Notes under the pieces: model-generated
Told to the model about the DNA's origin: nothing
The model's database searches: none
What the model saw: only the letters and a program-made list of their open reading frames with translations
DNA from: CADEED01 sp964444835
Lineage (GTDB): Bacteria > Pseudomonadota > Gammaproteobacteria > Steroidobacterales > Steroidobacteraceae
DNA: 64,000 bases
NCBI GenBank assembly: GCA_964444835.1
Contig: CAYUIT010000003.1
Span: forward strand, 86,000 to 149,999
Reading direction: 5' to 3'
Part shown: positions 9,441 to 17,761 of the stretch, one piece after another
How positions within the stretch are numbered: position 1 is the first letter of the stretch
How the letters are laid out: each line of letters opens with the position of its first letter
Position numbers and translations under genes: made by a program

Positions 9441-9574
9441 CCATCACATTCGTTCTCGTTCCACTGGGGCTCGTGTTGATGGGACTCGCGACATGGGCGC
9501 TGTTCTGGGCCGTCAATAGTGGCCAATTCGACGACGTCGACGACGCGGGTCGTACACCATTCAAGGATGACTGA
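9437..9574 (+). CDS. ccoS: cbb3 oxidase assembly protein CcoS
   Basis: CcoS is a very short membrane protein required for cofactor insertion into CcoN. The 45-aa product has one hydrophobic helix (about residues 3-27) followed by WAVNSGQFDDVDDAG, the usual CcoS pattern of Trp-x-x-x-Ser/Gly-Gln-Phe-Asp-Asp. The ATG at 9437 overlaps the ccoI stop as ATGA. It is the last gene of the operon. Confidence 0.92.
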   Translation: MTITFVLVPLGLVLMGLATWALFWAVNSGQFDDVDDAGRTPFKDD

Positions 9575-9595
9575 GCCATGAGACCGCTCCTGCCA

Positions 9596-9624
9596 TTGCC
9601 GCCATGACATAGTGCGCCTAAACT
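9596..9624 (+). promoter_or_regulatory. Candidate sigma70 promoter for the acidic-protein gene
   Basis: TTGCCG (9596-9601), a 17-base spacer and TAAACT (9619-9624) give an acceptable -35/-10 pair, placing the start of transcription near 9631. The untranslated leader would then be about 22 bases long and consist almost entirely of the hairpin at 9628-9647. Confidence 0.4.
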
Positions 9625-9627
9625 GCA

Positions 9628-9647
9628 GCCCTTCGAATCGGAAGGGC
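9628..9647 (+). promoter_or_regulatory. Hairpin enclosing the ribosome-binding site of the acidic-protein gene
   Basis: GCCCTTC (9628-9634) pairs perfectly with GAAGGGC (9641-9647) around a six-base loop. The right arm contains the GAAGGG that would serve as Shine-Dalgarno, six bases before the GTG at 9653. Folding would therefore hide the ribosome-binding site. The regulatory role is inferred from the sequence alone. Confidence 0.45.
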
Positions 9648-9652
9648 ACCGC

Positions 9653-9973
9653 GTGAGCAGAGAACACACACCCGTACCCGGCAAGTGGTACGAAAACTTA
9701 GAAGATGACGAAACATTCCGCGTGTTGTCCGTTGATGAGGACAGCGAGCTCGTCGAAATCGAGTATCTCGACGGCGAGATCGAGGAACTCGACCTCGACG
9801 TTTGGCATGAGTTGGATCTCGAACTCACGGAAGAGCCCGAGGGTTGGTCTGACGAGGCCGACGACGACGAAGATGAAGACGACGATTGGGAAGAGGACGA
9901 GGAAGACGAGGACGACGACTGGGACGACGATGAGGATGAAGACGCCGACGATGAGGAAGACGACCGTTACTAG
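9653..9973 (+). CDS. Small highly acidic protein (DUF6763-like)
   Basis: The 106-aa product has a ~55-residue N-terminal domain (PGKWYENLEDDETFRVLSV, then EYLDGEIEELDLDVWHEL). A ~45-residue tail follows that is almost all Asp, Glu and Trp. The N-terminal part resembles short gammaproteobacterial proteins that I recall as DUF6763; I could not check this. The GTG start at 9653 is supported by GAAGGG six bases upstream. No signal peptide or membrane segment is present. The function is unknown. The polyacidic tail could bind cations or basic proteins, but that is speculation. Confidence 0.7.
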   Translation: MSREHTPVPGKWYENLEDDETFRVLSVDEDSELVEIEYLDGEIEELDLDVWHELDLELTEEPEGWSDEADDDEDEDDDWEEDEEDEDDDWDDDEDEDADDEEDDRY

Positions 9974-9996
9974 CGCACGAGCTGCGAGCTGACTCT

Positions 9997-11028
9997 ATGA
10001 GCGGCTCGGGCGAAGGCTGGTATCACGAAAAAGAGTCGGCGTGGTTATACACGCAGGTCGCCCAGGCGGAGCCCGACCCAGCGCGGCGCACCTTGTTTTT
10101 GAAGCTCGCAGCCACGGCTGAAGACCAGGCGCAACAGTGGCTCGCGTCGCACCCGGGCAGCACTGCTACCTTTACTCCGTCATTACGCGCACGCATCGTG
10201 GCGCAACTTGCGCGCACGGTTGGGCCGCGCAACATGCGTTCCGTGCTCGCTGCCATGAAGCTGCGCGGCCTCTCTACCTACTCCGCACCACGCGCGACAC
10301 CCGGGCACGCAATTCCCACGTCGGTATCGCAAGTGGGGGAGCGACATTCGAGCATCGCCGGCGGCAACTTGCGGGCGGCGGTGTTTGGTGCGAACGACGG
10401 CCTCGTCTCGAATGCAAGCCTCCTTCTCGGCGTAGCAGGCGCCGGGGCGAGCACGGATACGCTGCTGCTGACAGGCGTTGCCGGACTGTTGGCCGGCGCA
10501 TTGTCGATGGCGGCGGGCGAGTACGTTTCCGTCCGCTCGCAGCGCGAAATGTACGAACACCAGATGGCCCTCGAGCGTGATGAGCTCGCCGAGTACCCAG
10601 AAGCCGAGGCTGAAGAGCTCGCGCTGATCTACAACGCGCGCGGCGTCGAGATGGAAGAAGCGCGGCGCATCAGCCACGCCCTCCTCGCCGACCCTAAGCA
10701 CGCGCTCGACGTATTGGCGCGCGAAGAACTCGGGCTGAACCCCGACGATCTGGGCTCACCCTGGGGTGCCGCGGGATTTTCATTCGCCGCATTTTCCGTT
10801 GGCGCCGTGCTGCCCCTCGTACCGATTTTCCTCGGCGCAACGGGTCAACCGGCAACCTACGCCGTCGCAATCGTTACTCTCGTCGCCTTGTTCGCGATCG
10901 GCGTCGCGCTCAGCTTGTTCACCGGTCGTGGTGCGCTGCGCGGCGGCTTGCGGATGATGCTCATCGGCGCTGGCGCCGGCGTGACGGCCTTCCTGGTGGG
11001 CCGATTGCTCGGCGCCACACTGACGTAG
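9997..11028 (+). CDS. VIT1/CCC1-family metal transporter with N-terminal ferritin-like domain
   Basis: Predicted membrane exporter for Fe2+/Mn2+. Residues ~1-90 form a helical ferritin/rubrerythrin-like domain (YHEKESAWLYTQVAQAEPD). Residues ~120-343 are the VIT1 domain, with FGANDGLVSNASLLLGVAGA, SMAAGEYVSVRSQREMYE and an acidic cytosolic helix hairpin (ERDELAEYPEAEAEEL). Five hydrophobic segments are visible. The fused ferritin-like module suggests sensing or buffering of iron at the transporter. Start is ATG 9997. Confidence 0.88.
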   Translation: MSGSGEGWYHEKESAWLYTQVAQAEPDPARRTLFLKLAATAEDQAQQWLASHPGSTATFTPSLRARIVAQLARTVGPRNMRSVLAAMKLRGLSTYSAPRATPGHAIPTSVSQVGERHSSIAGGNLRAAVFGANDGLVSNASLLLGVAGAGASTDTLLLTGVAGLLAGALSMAAGEYVSVRSQREMYEHQMALERDELAEYPEAEAEELALIYNARGVEMEEARRISHALLADPKHALDVLAREELGLNPDDLGSPWGAAGFSFAAFSVGAVLPLVPIFLGATGQPATYAVAIVTLVALFAIGVALSLFTGRGALRGGLRMMLIGAGAGVTAFLVGRLLGATLT

Positions 11029-11078
11029 CCCTCGCAGCGGCAAGGTGCGTCCATATAGTGGGCTCGCAGTTCGATGCG

Positions 11079-11666
11079 ATGGCGAGTCCCGTAGCCTTAC
11101 ACTTCAGCGGGGCCCACAGGGCTCGCCGGGAGTTGGCATTGCGAGTAGCGGGAATCATTGGGCGGCAAGGCAGCGGCAAGACGCACCTAGTGGTGCGCCT
11201 CGTGCACGAATTCCGTCGCCGTGGCTATCGCGTCTCCACGATCAAGCACACGCACCACCATTTGCCAGAGCTCGATACGCCCGGCAAAGACAGCTATCGG
11301 CACCGTGAGGCTGGCGCCCAGGAAGTGATCGTGGCATCAGATCACGGCTGGGCACTGATTCGCCAAGCGCAGGAACCTCGTTCGCTTGACGCGCTGCTCG
11401 CAGAACTCGCCCCCGTCGACATCGTGCTCGTCGAGGGCTACAAACAACTCGATTCGCTCGTTCGGCTCGAAGTGTTTCGCGCGGCCGAATCGAGCGAACC
11501 ACTTGCGGCGGCGGATACAGGCATCGCAGCGATTGCCTGCCCCACCACTCTGCGGCTACCGACGAGCGTTCGGAGCCCGCGCGTCGATTTGGACGACACT
11601 GCAGCTGTCGCCGATCTCATACTCTCGCTAACTACTAACGTGGCGAGCAGAACCGTGTCCGTCTAG
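11079..11666 (+). CDS. mobB: Molybdopterin-guanine dinucleotide biosynthesis protein MobB
   Basis: MobB is a GTP-binding adaptor that assists MobA in forming the guanylyl molybdenum cofactor. The P-loop GIIGRQGSGKTHL lies near residues 30-42. Further MobB signatures are STIKHTHHH, TPGKDSYRHREAGA and DIVLVEGYK. The start is uncertain: a GTG at 11058 is in frame, but a TATAGT (11054-11059) overlaps it, so I prefer the ATG at 11079. Either start leaves ~28-35 residues before the P-loop, longer than usual. It sits directly upstream of a molybdoenzyme pseudogene. Confidence 0.88.
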   Translation: MASPVALHFSGAHRARRELALRVAGIIGRQGSGKTHLVVRLVHEFRRRGYRVSTIKHTHHHLPELDTPGKDSYRHREAGAQEVIVASDHGWALIRQAQEPRSLDALLAELAPVDIVLVEGYKQLDSLVRLEVFRAAESSEPLAAADTGIAAIACPTTLRLPTSVRSPRVDLDDTAAVADLILSLTTNVASRTVSV

Positions 11667-11678
11667 CGTCGTTATTTC

Positions 11679-12462
11679 TTGCGCGGCAGCACTGCCGCAC
11701 TCGCGCGCGTCCTAACGCTGAAGCACGGGCAGGCGAGCGCTGCGGCACCGCCGCGGCCGCATCGCCGCTTCGGCGCCGTGGGCGCGAAACGCGGTGAAGG
11801 CAATTGGGAGCGCATTTCGTGGGAACAAGCCACCCGCGAGATCGCTGACAAGTTTCTCGACGTCGCAACGAAGTACAGGCCCGACTCGGTCACGCTGGGC
11901 TCCGGCACGCAATTCGCCGTGCAGATCGCGTCGTACTCCTCGCTCGCCCGCTTCGCCACGATTACCGGCGTCACGGTATCGGAGTTCTACTCGAGCGTCG
12001 GCGATCTCCCCACGGGCTTCTACAGGACGACGGGCCAAACTTATCTCGGAGACCCGATGGCCGCCGTCTACAAATCGAAATGCGTGCTGGTGTGGATGGC
12101 GAATCGCACGGTTACGCGCATTGCCGACGTGCATTTCTCTTGGGAAGCGAACTACAACGGCACGGAAGAAGCTGTACGACACAGCCTACGTTTGCGAGCT
12201 AACCGACCTGCCGTTTCTCGTGCGCACCGACACGAACGAGTTTCTGCGCGCCGAGGACCTGAACCTCGTCGACATGCGTACGCTCGTGGAGTCGCAGTAC
12301 ACGGCTGGGCTCAACTCTGCACCGCTGGTCGAATTCCTCAAAGTCGGCCGAATGCCGGGTCAACCCGGCAGTATTCGCAACGGAGTGATGCCCGGGTTCG
12401 CCTACCTCCCACCCGAGGAACTCGATGCGATCGCGGCTTACGTCAAGGCAATGCACCAGTGA
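11679..12462 (+). pseudogene. Remnant of a DMSO-reductase-family molybdoenzyme joined to a cytochrome c tail
   Basis: The first ~500 bases encode an N-terminally truncated piece of a type II DMSO reductase-like catalytic subunit. The visible run is KRGEGNWERISWEQATREIA, then RPDSVTLGSGTQF, then VWMANRTVTRIADVHFSWEA ending at NYNGTE. Near 12168 the homology jumps to another frame and resumes with KLYDTAYVCELTDLPFLVRTD, skipping the ~45-50 residues expected between them. After EFLRAEDL the molybdoenzyme homology stops. The last ~60 residues (VEFLKVGRMPGQPG, MPGFAYLPPEELDAIAAYV) look like the C-terminus of a cytochrome c. No heme motif, Mo ligand or [4Fe-4S] Cys cluster remains. This is best read as two deletions with a frame change. 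Sequencing error alone would not remove that much. Confidence 0.8.
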
Positions 12463-12488
12463 TTTGGCGGCTTCGGCCGCACCGTCCC

Positions 12489-12536
12489 GAAAATTCGAAT
12501 TGCCCGAATCATATCGGGCTTGAATTCGAGAATTTC
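12489..12536. repeat. Imperfect inverted repeat upstream of htpX
   Basis: The left arm (GAAAATTCGAATTGCCCGA, 12489-12507) pairs with the right arm (12514-12536) around a six-base loop, with small bulges. The core stem is TGCCCGA/TCGGGCT. It lacks a U tract directly after it, so it is not a classical terminator. It lies in the 202-base gap between the pseudogene and htpX and could be a protein-binding site or an mRNA hairpin. Confidence 0.5.
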
Positions 12537-12664
12537 AATACAACCATGGCACTCCGGGACGGCACTCGCTAGAGTGCGCGTCCGCGAACTACGGACCCTG
12601 TCCGGAGTCGAATGAGCTGCGGAATAGACCCTCCGCGTCCACGCATGGAGTTGAAGAGCTACTC

Positions 12665-13552
12665 ATGAAACGCATCGTTTTATTCATCGCCACCAACATT
12701 GCCGTGATGATCGTTTTGTCGATCGTCGTGCAAGTACTGGGCCTCGATCGTTACCTCACGGGCACGGGCGGCCTCGGCGGTCTGCTCGCGTTCTGCGCTG
12801 TGTTCGGCTTCGGCGGCGCGTTCATCTCGCTCGCGATGTCGAAGTGGATGGCCAAGCGCTCGATGGGCGTGCACGTCATCGAACAGCCCACCAACGAGAC
12901 CGAGCGTTGGCTCGTCGACACTGTACGTCGTCAGGCGCAGGAAGCGGGCATCAAGATGCCGGAAGTCGGCATCTTCGATTCGCCGCAACCGAACGCGTTT
13001 GCCACCGGCGCGCGCCGTGATGCGGCGCTCGTCGCCGTGAGCACGGGTTTGCTGCGCTCGATGAAGCGTGAAGAAGTGGAGGCCGTGCTCGGCCATGAAG
13101 TGGGACACGTCGCCAACGGCGACATGGTCACGCTCACGTTGATCCAGGGCGTTGTGAACACGTTCGTGATGTTCTTCGCGCGCATCATCGGCAACTTCGT
13201 CGATCGTGCCATTCTGAAGAATGAGGAAGGCCGCGGCATCGCCTACATGATCACGGTGATCTTCGCCGAGATCGTGCTCGGCATCCTCGCGAGCATGATC
13301 GTCATGTGGTTCTCGCGGCAGCGCGAGTTCCGCGCCGATGCGGCGGGTGCGTATCTCTCCTCGCGCGGCAACATGATCGGTGCGTTGGAAGCGTTGAAGC
13401 GCGTTCACGACCCGCATCCGCTGCCGTCGCAGATGGCCGCTTTCGGCATCAGCGGGGGTATCCCGACCGGCTTGAAGAAGCTGTTCATGAGCCACCCGCC
13501 GCTTGATGAGCGTATCGCTGCGCTCCGCGCAGCCGAGACGGCACGCAGCTAA
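12665..13552 (+). CDS. htpX: Membrane zinc metalloprotease HtpX
   Basis: HtpX is an inner-membrane M48 peptidase that degrades damaged membrane proteins and overlaps in function with FtsH. The 295-aa product has two N-terminal helices (residues ~5-25 and 38-58), the zinc motif HEVGHVANGD (about residue 142), two further helices and the third zinc ligand in REFRADAAGAYLSS. It ends with the usual HPPLDERIAAL segment. Family regulation is by envelope and heat stress. Here I see only a weak CTTGAAT element (12519-12525) that could be a sigma32 -35, without a good -10. Confidence 0.96.
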   Translation: MKRIVLFIATNIAVMIVLSIVVQVLGLDRYLTGTGGLGGLLAFCAVFGFGGAFISLAMSKWMAKRSMGVHVIEQPTNETERWLVDTVRRQAQEAGIKMPEVGIFDSPQPNAFATGARRDAALVAVSTGLLRSMKREEVEAVLGHEVGHVANGDMVTLTLIQGVVNTFVMFFARIIGNFVDRAILKNEEGRGIAYMITVIFAEIVLGILASMIVMWFSRQREFRADAAGAYLSSRGNMIGALEALKRVHDPHPLPSQMAAFGISGGIPTGLKKLFMSHPPLDERIAALRAAETARS

Positions 13553-13577
13553 CAGTTAGCTCGCGAGCGTGACTACT

Positions 13578-13609
13578 GGCCGCGATTGTGAAGACAATCG
13601 CGGCCTTTT
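13578..13609 (+). terminator. Rho-independent terminator after htpX
   Basis: A perfect 12-base stem (GGCCGCGATTGT, 13578-13589, with ACAATCGCGGCC, 13594-13605) and a GAAG tetraloop are followed by TTTTC. It lies 26 bases after the htpX stop and 41 before the channel gene, separating the two transcription units. Confidence 0.92.
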
Positions 13610-13649
13610 CATTTGGCGAAACCCCGGCGCGCTCTGCTAACCTTTCCGC

Positions 13650-14471
13650 ATGACCGACACTCACCCTTCCCCCGCCCCGACGGGCTGGCGTGCGCGCTTG
13701 GCGGCGTTCGTCGAATCGCCGCGTGTACAGCACTTCATCATCGCGTTGATCGTGATCAATGCGATCACGCTAGGTCTTGAGACGTTCCCGGCGGTGACGG
13801 CGCGTGTCGGTCCTGCGTTACACGCGCTCGACACCGCCCTACTCGCGATCTTCGTCGTCGAACTTGCACTGAAACTCATCGGCCACGGCTTTGCGTTCTT
13901 TCGCAGTGGTTGGAATTTGTTCGACCTCGGTGTCGTCGGCATCGCGCTCCTGCCCGCCACCGGCGGACTGTCAGTGCTGCGCGCGCTGCGCGTGTTGCGC
14001 GTGCTGCGTTTGATCTCGGCCATTCCGAAGATGCGCTTCGTCGTCGAGTCGCTGGCACGTTCGCTACCGGGCTTGGGCTCGATCGGCTTGCTGCTCGGCG
14101 TGTTCTTCTACGTTTTCTCCGTCATGGCCACGAAGCTATTCGGACAAGAGTTCCCGCAATGGTTTGGCACGTTGTACGGCTCGATGTTCTCGTTATTCCA
14201 AATCATGACGCTCGAGGGCTGGGCCGAGATCGCGCGCGAAATCATGGCGCGCTACGCGCTCGCCTGGGTGTTCTTCCTCACTTTCATCTTGCTCGCTACC
14301 TTCACGGTGTTGAACTTGTTCATCGCGGTGATTGTCAATGCAATGCAAGAACCCACCGTACCGGTCGAGCACGAGCGCGTTGCGTCGGCGAATGACATCG
14401 AGGCGCTCCGAGCAGAAATTGCCAGCTTGCGGCAAGCACTGGAAAACACGCGGCAGAAGCCGTCCACTTAG
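13650..14471 (+). CDS. Bacterial voltage-gated cation channel (NavBac/CavMr-like)
   Basis: Single-repeat six-helix ion channel of the inner membrane, expected to work as a homotetramer. S1 begins near residue 26. S4 carries arginines at three-residue intervals (LRALRVLRVLRLI, Arg 111/114/117/120). The pore helix and filter read FQIMTLEGWAEI (filter T187-W191). S6 is ATFTVLNLFIAVIVNAM, followed by a C-terminal heptad-type coiled coil (ANDIEALRAEIASLRQALE). Sodium-selective NavBacs carry TLESW; here Ser is Gly, which from memory resembles the calcium-selective CavMr. Start is ATG 13650. Confidence 0.88.
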   Translation: MTDTHPSPAPTGWRARLAAFVESPRVQHFIIALIVINAITLGLETFPAVTARVGPALHALDTALLAIFVVELALKLIGHGFAFFRSGWNLFDLGVVGIALLPATGGLSVLRALRVLRVLRLISAIPKMRFVVESLARSLPGLGSIGLLLGVFFYVFSVMATKLFGQEFPQWFGTLYGSMFSLFQIMTLEGWAEIAREIMARYALAWVFFLTFILLATFTVLNLFIAVIVNAMQEPTVPVEHERVASANDIEALRAEIASLRQALENTRQKPST

Positions 14472-14678
14472 GCAATCGGCGGGCGCTGCCCAGTACACGC
14501 GCGCGCGCCAAATTCCGAGATTGCGACCGGCAGACCAGGCCGGTAAAGTCATAGTGAGCATGCGGGGCAAACGGCGATCAAGCCGTTGATTAGAAACATA
14601 TATTTTCCGTGCTGGGGATGAATCCAATAGGCGCGGCCGCCCGTATTGCTCAAGTGCGTAAACGGAGTATCGAGACGA
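14472..14678. other. Intergenic region before the desaturase operon
   Basis: These 207 bases contain no supported gene. An A/T-rich patch (14590-14611, around ACATATATTTTCC) is the likeliest promoter area for the lipid operon, but I cannot match a clear -35. A GGAG Shine-Dalgarno (14663-14666) precedes the ATG at 14679. Confidence 0.5.
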
Positions 14679-15665
14679 ATGTCGGTTGAATCGCCTGCAG
14701 CAGGTTCCTGGGCTTACCGCGTGGGTCGCGCGTTCTTGCTGTGGTTCGATACGTCGCGCCGCGCGGCTGGCGAAGGCGCGCCCACTTTCACGGCGGCCGA
14801 TGAGCAAGTCGATTGGGCGCGCATCCTGCCGTTTCTCGGCATGCACCTCGCGTGTCTCGCCGTGTTTTGGGTTGGCGTGAGTCCGATCGCGGTCGCCGTG
14901 GCGGTTGCGCTGTACTTCATCCGCATGTTCGCGATCACCGGCTTCTACCACCGGTACTTTTCGCATCGATCGTTCAAGACGAGTCGCGTCGGGCAGTTCC
15001 TGTTCGGTGTGTTAGGAGCATCAGCAGTACAACGCGGACCGATTTGGTGGGCAGCGCATCATCGGCATCACCATGCGCACTCCGACAAAGAGGACGATCC
15101 ACACTCGCCGATCAAATACGGTTTCTTGCGCTCTCACATGAGCTGGTTTTTGTCGAAGAAGGGATTTACGCCCGATCTGCGCCGCGTGCGCGATCTCATG
15201 CAATACCGCGAACTGCAACTGCTCGATCGGTTCGACATTCTGGTGCCGGTCGCGCTTGCCGTGGGCGTGTTTGGTGTAGGCGCGTGGCTGGAAACTGCAG
15301 CGCCGGAACTCGGCACCGACCGCTGGCAGATGCTGGTGTGGGGATTTTTCATCTCCACGGTCGCGTGCTCGCATGGCACGTACACCATCAACTCGCTGTC
15401 GCACGTGTTCGGCAAGCAGCGGTATCGCACCGGTGACTCGAGTCGTAACAACTTTTGGCTCGCCCTGCTCACCCTCGGCGAGGGTTGGCACAACAATCAC
15501 CACCACTATCCGAGCGCCACCCGCCAAGGCTTCTACTGGTGGGAGATCGACATCACGTTCTACTTGCTCAAGCTGCTGTCATGGCTCGGCATCATCTGGG
15601 ATCTGAAGCCCGTGCCGATTTCCGTCCGCGACCACTCCCCGAAGCGACTGCGTCCCCGAGGCTAA
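14679..15665 (+). CDS. Acyl-CoA delta-9-type fatty acid desaturase
   Basis: Membrane di-iron desaturase that introduces a cis double bond into an acyl chain (probably acyl-CoA or phospholipid acyl). The 328-aa product shows all three histidine boxes: HRYFSH, HRHHHAHSD and HNNHHHYP. Paired hydrophobic helices lie near residues 40-80 and 185-235. I chose ATG 14679 because GGAG lies 12 bases upstream; the frame is open to 14646. It is the first gene of a tight run with COG2907, DUF1365 and cyclopropane synthase genes, so its product may be their substrate. Confidence 0.93.
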   Translation: MSVESPAAGSWAYRVGRAFLLWFDTSRRAAGEGAPTFTAADEQVDWARILPFLGMHLACLAVFWVGVSPIAVAVAVALYFIRMFAITGFYHRYFSHRSFKTSRVGQFLFGVLGASAVQRGPIWWAAHHRHHHAHSDKEDDPHSPIKYGFLRSHMSWFLSKKGFTPDLRRVRDLMQYRELQLLDRFDILVPVALAVGVFGVGAWLETAAPELGTDRWQMLVWGFFISTVACSHGTYTINSLSHVFGKQRYRTGDSSRNNFWLALLTLGEGWHNNHHHYPSATRQGFYWWEIDITFYLLKLLSWLGIIWDLKPVPISVRDHSPKRLRPRG

Positions 15666-15670
15666 CGACC

Positions 15671-16957
15671 ATGCGTGTCGCCATCATCGGCTCGGGTATT
15701 GCCGGCATGGTCACGGCGTACCGCCTGCAGCGCGACTACGAAGTCACACTGTTCGAGGCTAACGATTACGTCGGCGGACACACGAACACCGTGGATATCG
15801 AGGTGGATGGCAGACACTACGCCATCGACACGGGCTTCATCGTGTTCAACGATTGGACCTACCCGCATTTCATCGCGCTGCTGCACGAGCTCGGAGTCGA
15901 GTACCAAGACTCCAATATGAGTTTCTCGCTGAGCTGCGAGCGTACGGGCATCGAGTACAACGGCACGTCGATCAACTCGCTGTTCGCGCAGCGTGCCAAT
16001 TTCGTGCGGCCGTCGTTCCTGCGCATGATTGCCGATATTCTGCGTTTCAACCAACGGAGCCGCGAGCTGCTCACGACGAACGACGATACCGTGACACTCG
16101 GCGAGTATTTGCAGCGCGGCCGCTACTCGCGCGCATTTCGCGAGCGCTACATCGTGCCGATGGGCATGTCGATTTGGTCAGCGACCGAACGCTCGATGCT
16201 GGATTTTCCCGCGCGCTTTTTCGTCGAGTTCTTCGACAAGCATGGCTTTCTGAACGTCAACCAGCGCCCGACGTGGCAGGCGATCAAAGGCGGCTCGCGG
16301 GAATATGCACGCAAGCTGACGGCCTCGTATCGGCACCGCATCCGTTTACGCACGCCGATCGTCGGCGTCAAACGCACGCCAGAACACGTCACGCTGCGCA
16401 CCGCGCGCGGTGAGATCGAGCATTTCGACTACGTCGTGTTCGCGTGCCACAGCGACCAAGCGCTGGCGATGCTCGACGATCCCACGCCCGCGGAGCGCGA
16501 GATCCTGACGGCGTTTCCGTATCAGGAGAATGTCGCGACCCTGCACACCGACACGCGCATGTTGCCCCGCACGCCACTCGCAAGAGCCGCGTGGAACTAC
16601 CATCTGTTGGCGCGCGAGCAAGATCGCGTCGCGCTCACGTACGACATGAATATCCTGCAGACGCTCACCTCGTCAAAGGTGTTTCTGGTGACGCTGAATC
16701 GCGAGGCGGACATTGATCCAGCCACGGTGCTGCGCACGATCACGTACCATCATCCTGTGTACTTGCCTGCGGGCGTGGCCGCACAACGCCGCCGCAGCGA
16801 AGTGAGCGGTGTCAATCGCAGCTTCTATTGCGGCGCTTACTGGCGCTACGGCTTCCACGAGGACGGCGTGGTGAGCGCGCAATGGGTGGTCGAGGACTTC
16901 GCGCGTGTCGTCGGGCAACGCGCCGGGCGCAGCGGCGCCATCGCCCGCGCCAGCTAA
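15671..16957 (+). CDS. COG2907-type FAD-dependent amine-oxidase-like protein
   Basis: The 428-aa product opens with a Rossmann dinucleotide motif (VAIIGSGIAGMVTAYRL) and FEANDYVGGHTNT, typical of the amine oxidase/desaturase superfamily. The C-terminal FAD region includes NRSFYCGAYWRYGFHEDGV. Homologues are usually beside DUF1365 and cyclopropane synthase genes, as here. In Rhodobacter sphaeroides, as I recall, such a gene belongs to the singlet-oxygen (RpoE/ChrR) response and to unusual fatty acid synthesis. The exact reaction here is unknown; redox modification of an acyl chain is the best guess. The ATG at 15671 is 5 bases after the desaturase stop. Confidence 0.85.
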   Translation: MRVAIIGSGIAGMVTAYRLQRDYEVTLFEANDYVGGHTNTVDIEVDGRHYAIDTGFIVFNDWTYPHFIALLHELGVEYQDSNMSFSLSCERTGIEYNGTSINSLFAQRANFVRPSFLRMIADILRFNQRSRELLTTNDDTVTLGEYLQRGRYSRAFRERYIVPMGMSIWSATERSMLDFPARFFVEFFDKHGFLNVNQRPTWQAIKGGSREYARKLTASYRHRIRLRTPIVGVKRTPEHVTLRTARGEIEHFDYVVFACHSDQALAMLDDPTPAEREILTAFPYQENVATLHTDTRMLPRTPLARAAWNYHLLAREQDRVALTYDMNILQTLTSSKVFLVTLNREADIDPATVLRTITYHHPVYLPAGVAAQRRRSEVSGVNRSFYCGAYWRYGFHEDGVVSAQWVVEDFARVVGQRAGRSGAIARAS

Positions 16958-16963
16958 CCCGTC

Positions 16964-17761
16964 ATGGCAGCATCGACCCACAGCGCAATGTATGTCGGAA
17001 CGATCCGGCATCGACGCTTCGCGCCGCGGGCTAACGACTTTCGCTACCGTCTGTATATGACGTACGTGGATCTCGCGGAGTTGCCCACCGTGTTCGATCG
17101 CTACTGGTTGTGGTCGGCGCGGCGGCCCGCACTCGCCTGGTTCAAGCGCAGCGACTTTCTCGGCGATCCCACGGTGCCGCTCGACACGGCCGTCCGCACC
17201 CTCGTCGAGCAGCGCACCGGTAAACGCCCGCGCGGGCCGATTCGCCTGCTTACGCACCTGCGTACGTTCGGCGTGTCGTTCAATCCGGTGAGCTTCTACT
17301 ACGTCTTCGACGACAGCGGTGAGCGCGTCGAGACGATCGTCGCGGAGATCACCAATACGCCTTGGGACGAGCGGCACGCCTATGTGTTGTCGATTGCGAC
17401 GGCTAAGCTCGAAGGCGCGAAAGTGTGGCGCTTCGGCTTCGAAAAGGCGTTTCACGTCTCGCCGTTCCTGCCAATGGATATGCACTACGAGTGGCGCTTC
17501 ACCGCCCCTAACGACACGCTCGATGTGCACATGGAGAACTGGCGCGACGGCCGCGCGCAGTTTGACGCCACGCTGCATTTGCGGCGCGAGCCGCTCTCGA
17601 GCCCCACCTTGGCACGAGCCTTGCTCGCCGTACCGTTCGTGACGATCAAGGTGGCCACGCTGATCTACTGGCAAGCGCTCAAGTTGTTAGTGAAGCGCAC
17701 GCCCTTCTACACACACCCCGACAAAATCGCTGCGGCGCGCGCCGCCGAGAGAGCTCGCTGA
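16964..17761 (+). CDS. DUF1365 family protein
   Basis: The 265-aa protein starts near MYVGTIRHRRFAPRANDFRY and includes LRTFGVSFNPVSFYYVFD, both characteristic of DUF1365, and ends with a possible membrane-associated helix (LLAVPFVTIKVATLIYWQAL). The biochemical function is not established. The family nearly always sits between a COG2907 flavoprotein and a cyclopropane synthase, as here, which implies a role in the same acyl modification. Its TGA overlaps the next ATG by one base (TGATG). Confidence 0.88.
   Translation: MAASTHSAMYVGTIRHRRFAPRANDFRYRLYMTYVDLAELPTVFDRYWLWSARRPALAWFKRSDFLGDPTVPLDTAVRTLVEQRTGKRPRGPIRLLTHLRTFGVSFNPVSFYYVFDDSGERVETIVAEITNTPWDERHAYVLSIATAKLEGAKVWRFGFEKAFHVSPFLPMDMHYEWRFTAPNDTLDVHMENWRDGRAQFDATLHLRREPLSSPTLARALLAVPFVTIKVATLIYWQALKLLVKRTPFYTHPDKIAAARAAERAR

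Noticed and set aside
9830..9970. Low-complexity GA-rich tract as a regulatory or unstable repeat
   Set aside because: It is the coding sequence of the acidic tail of the 106-aa protein, and the reading frame is intact.
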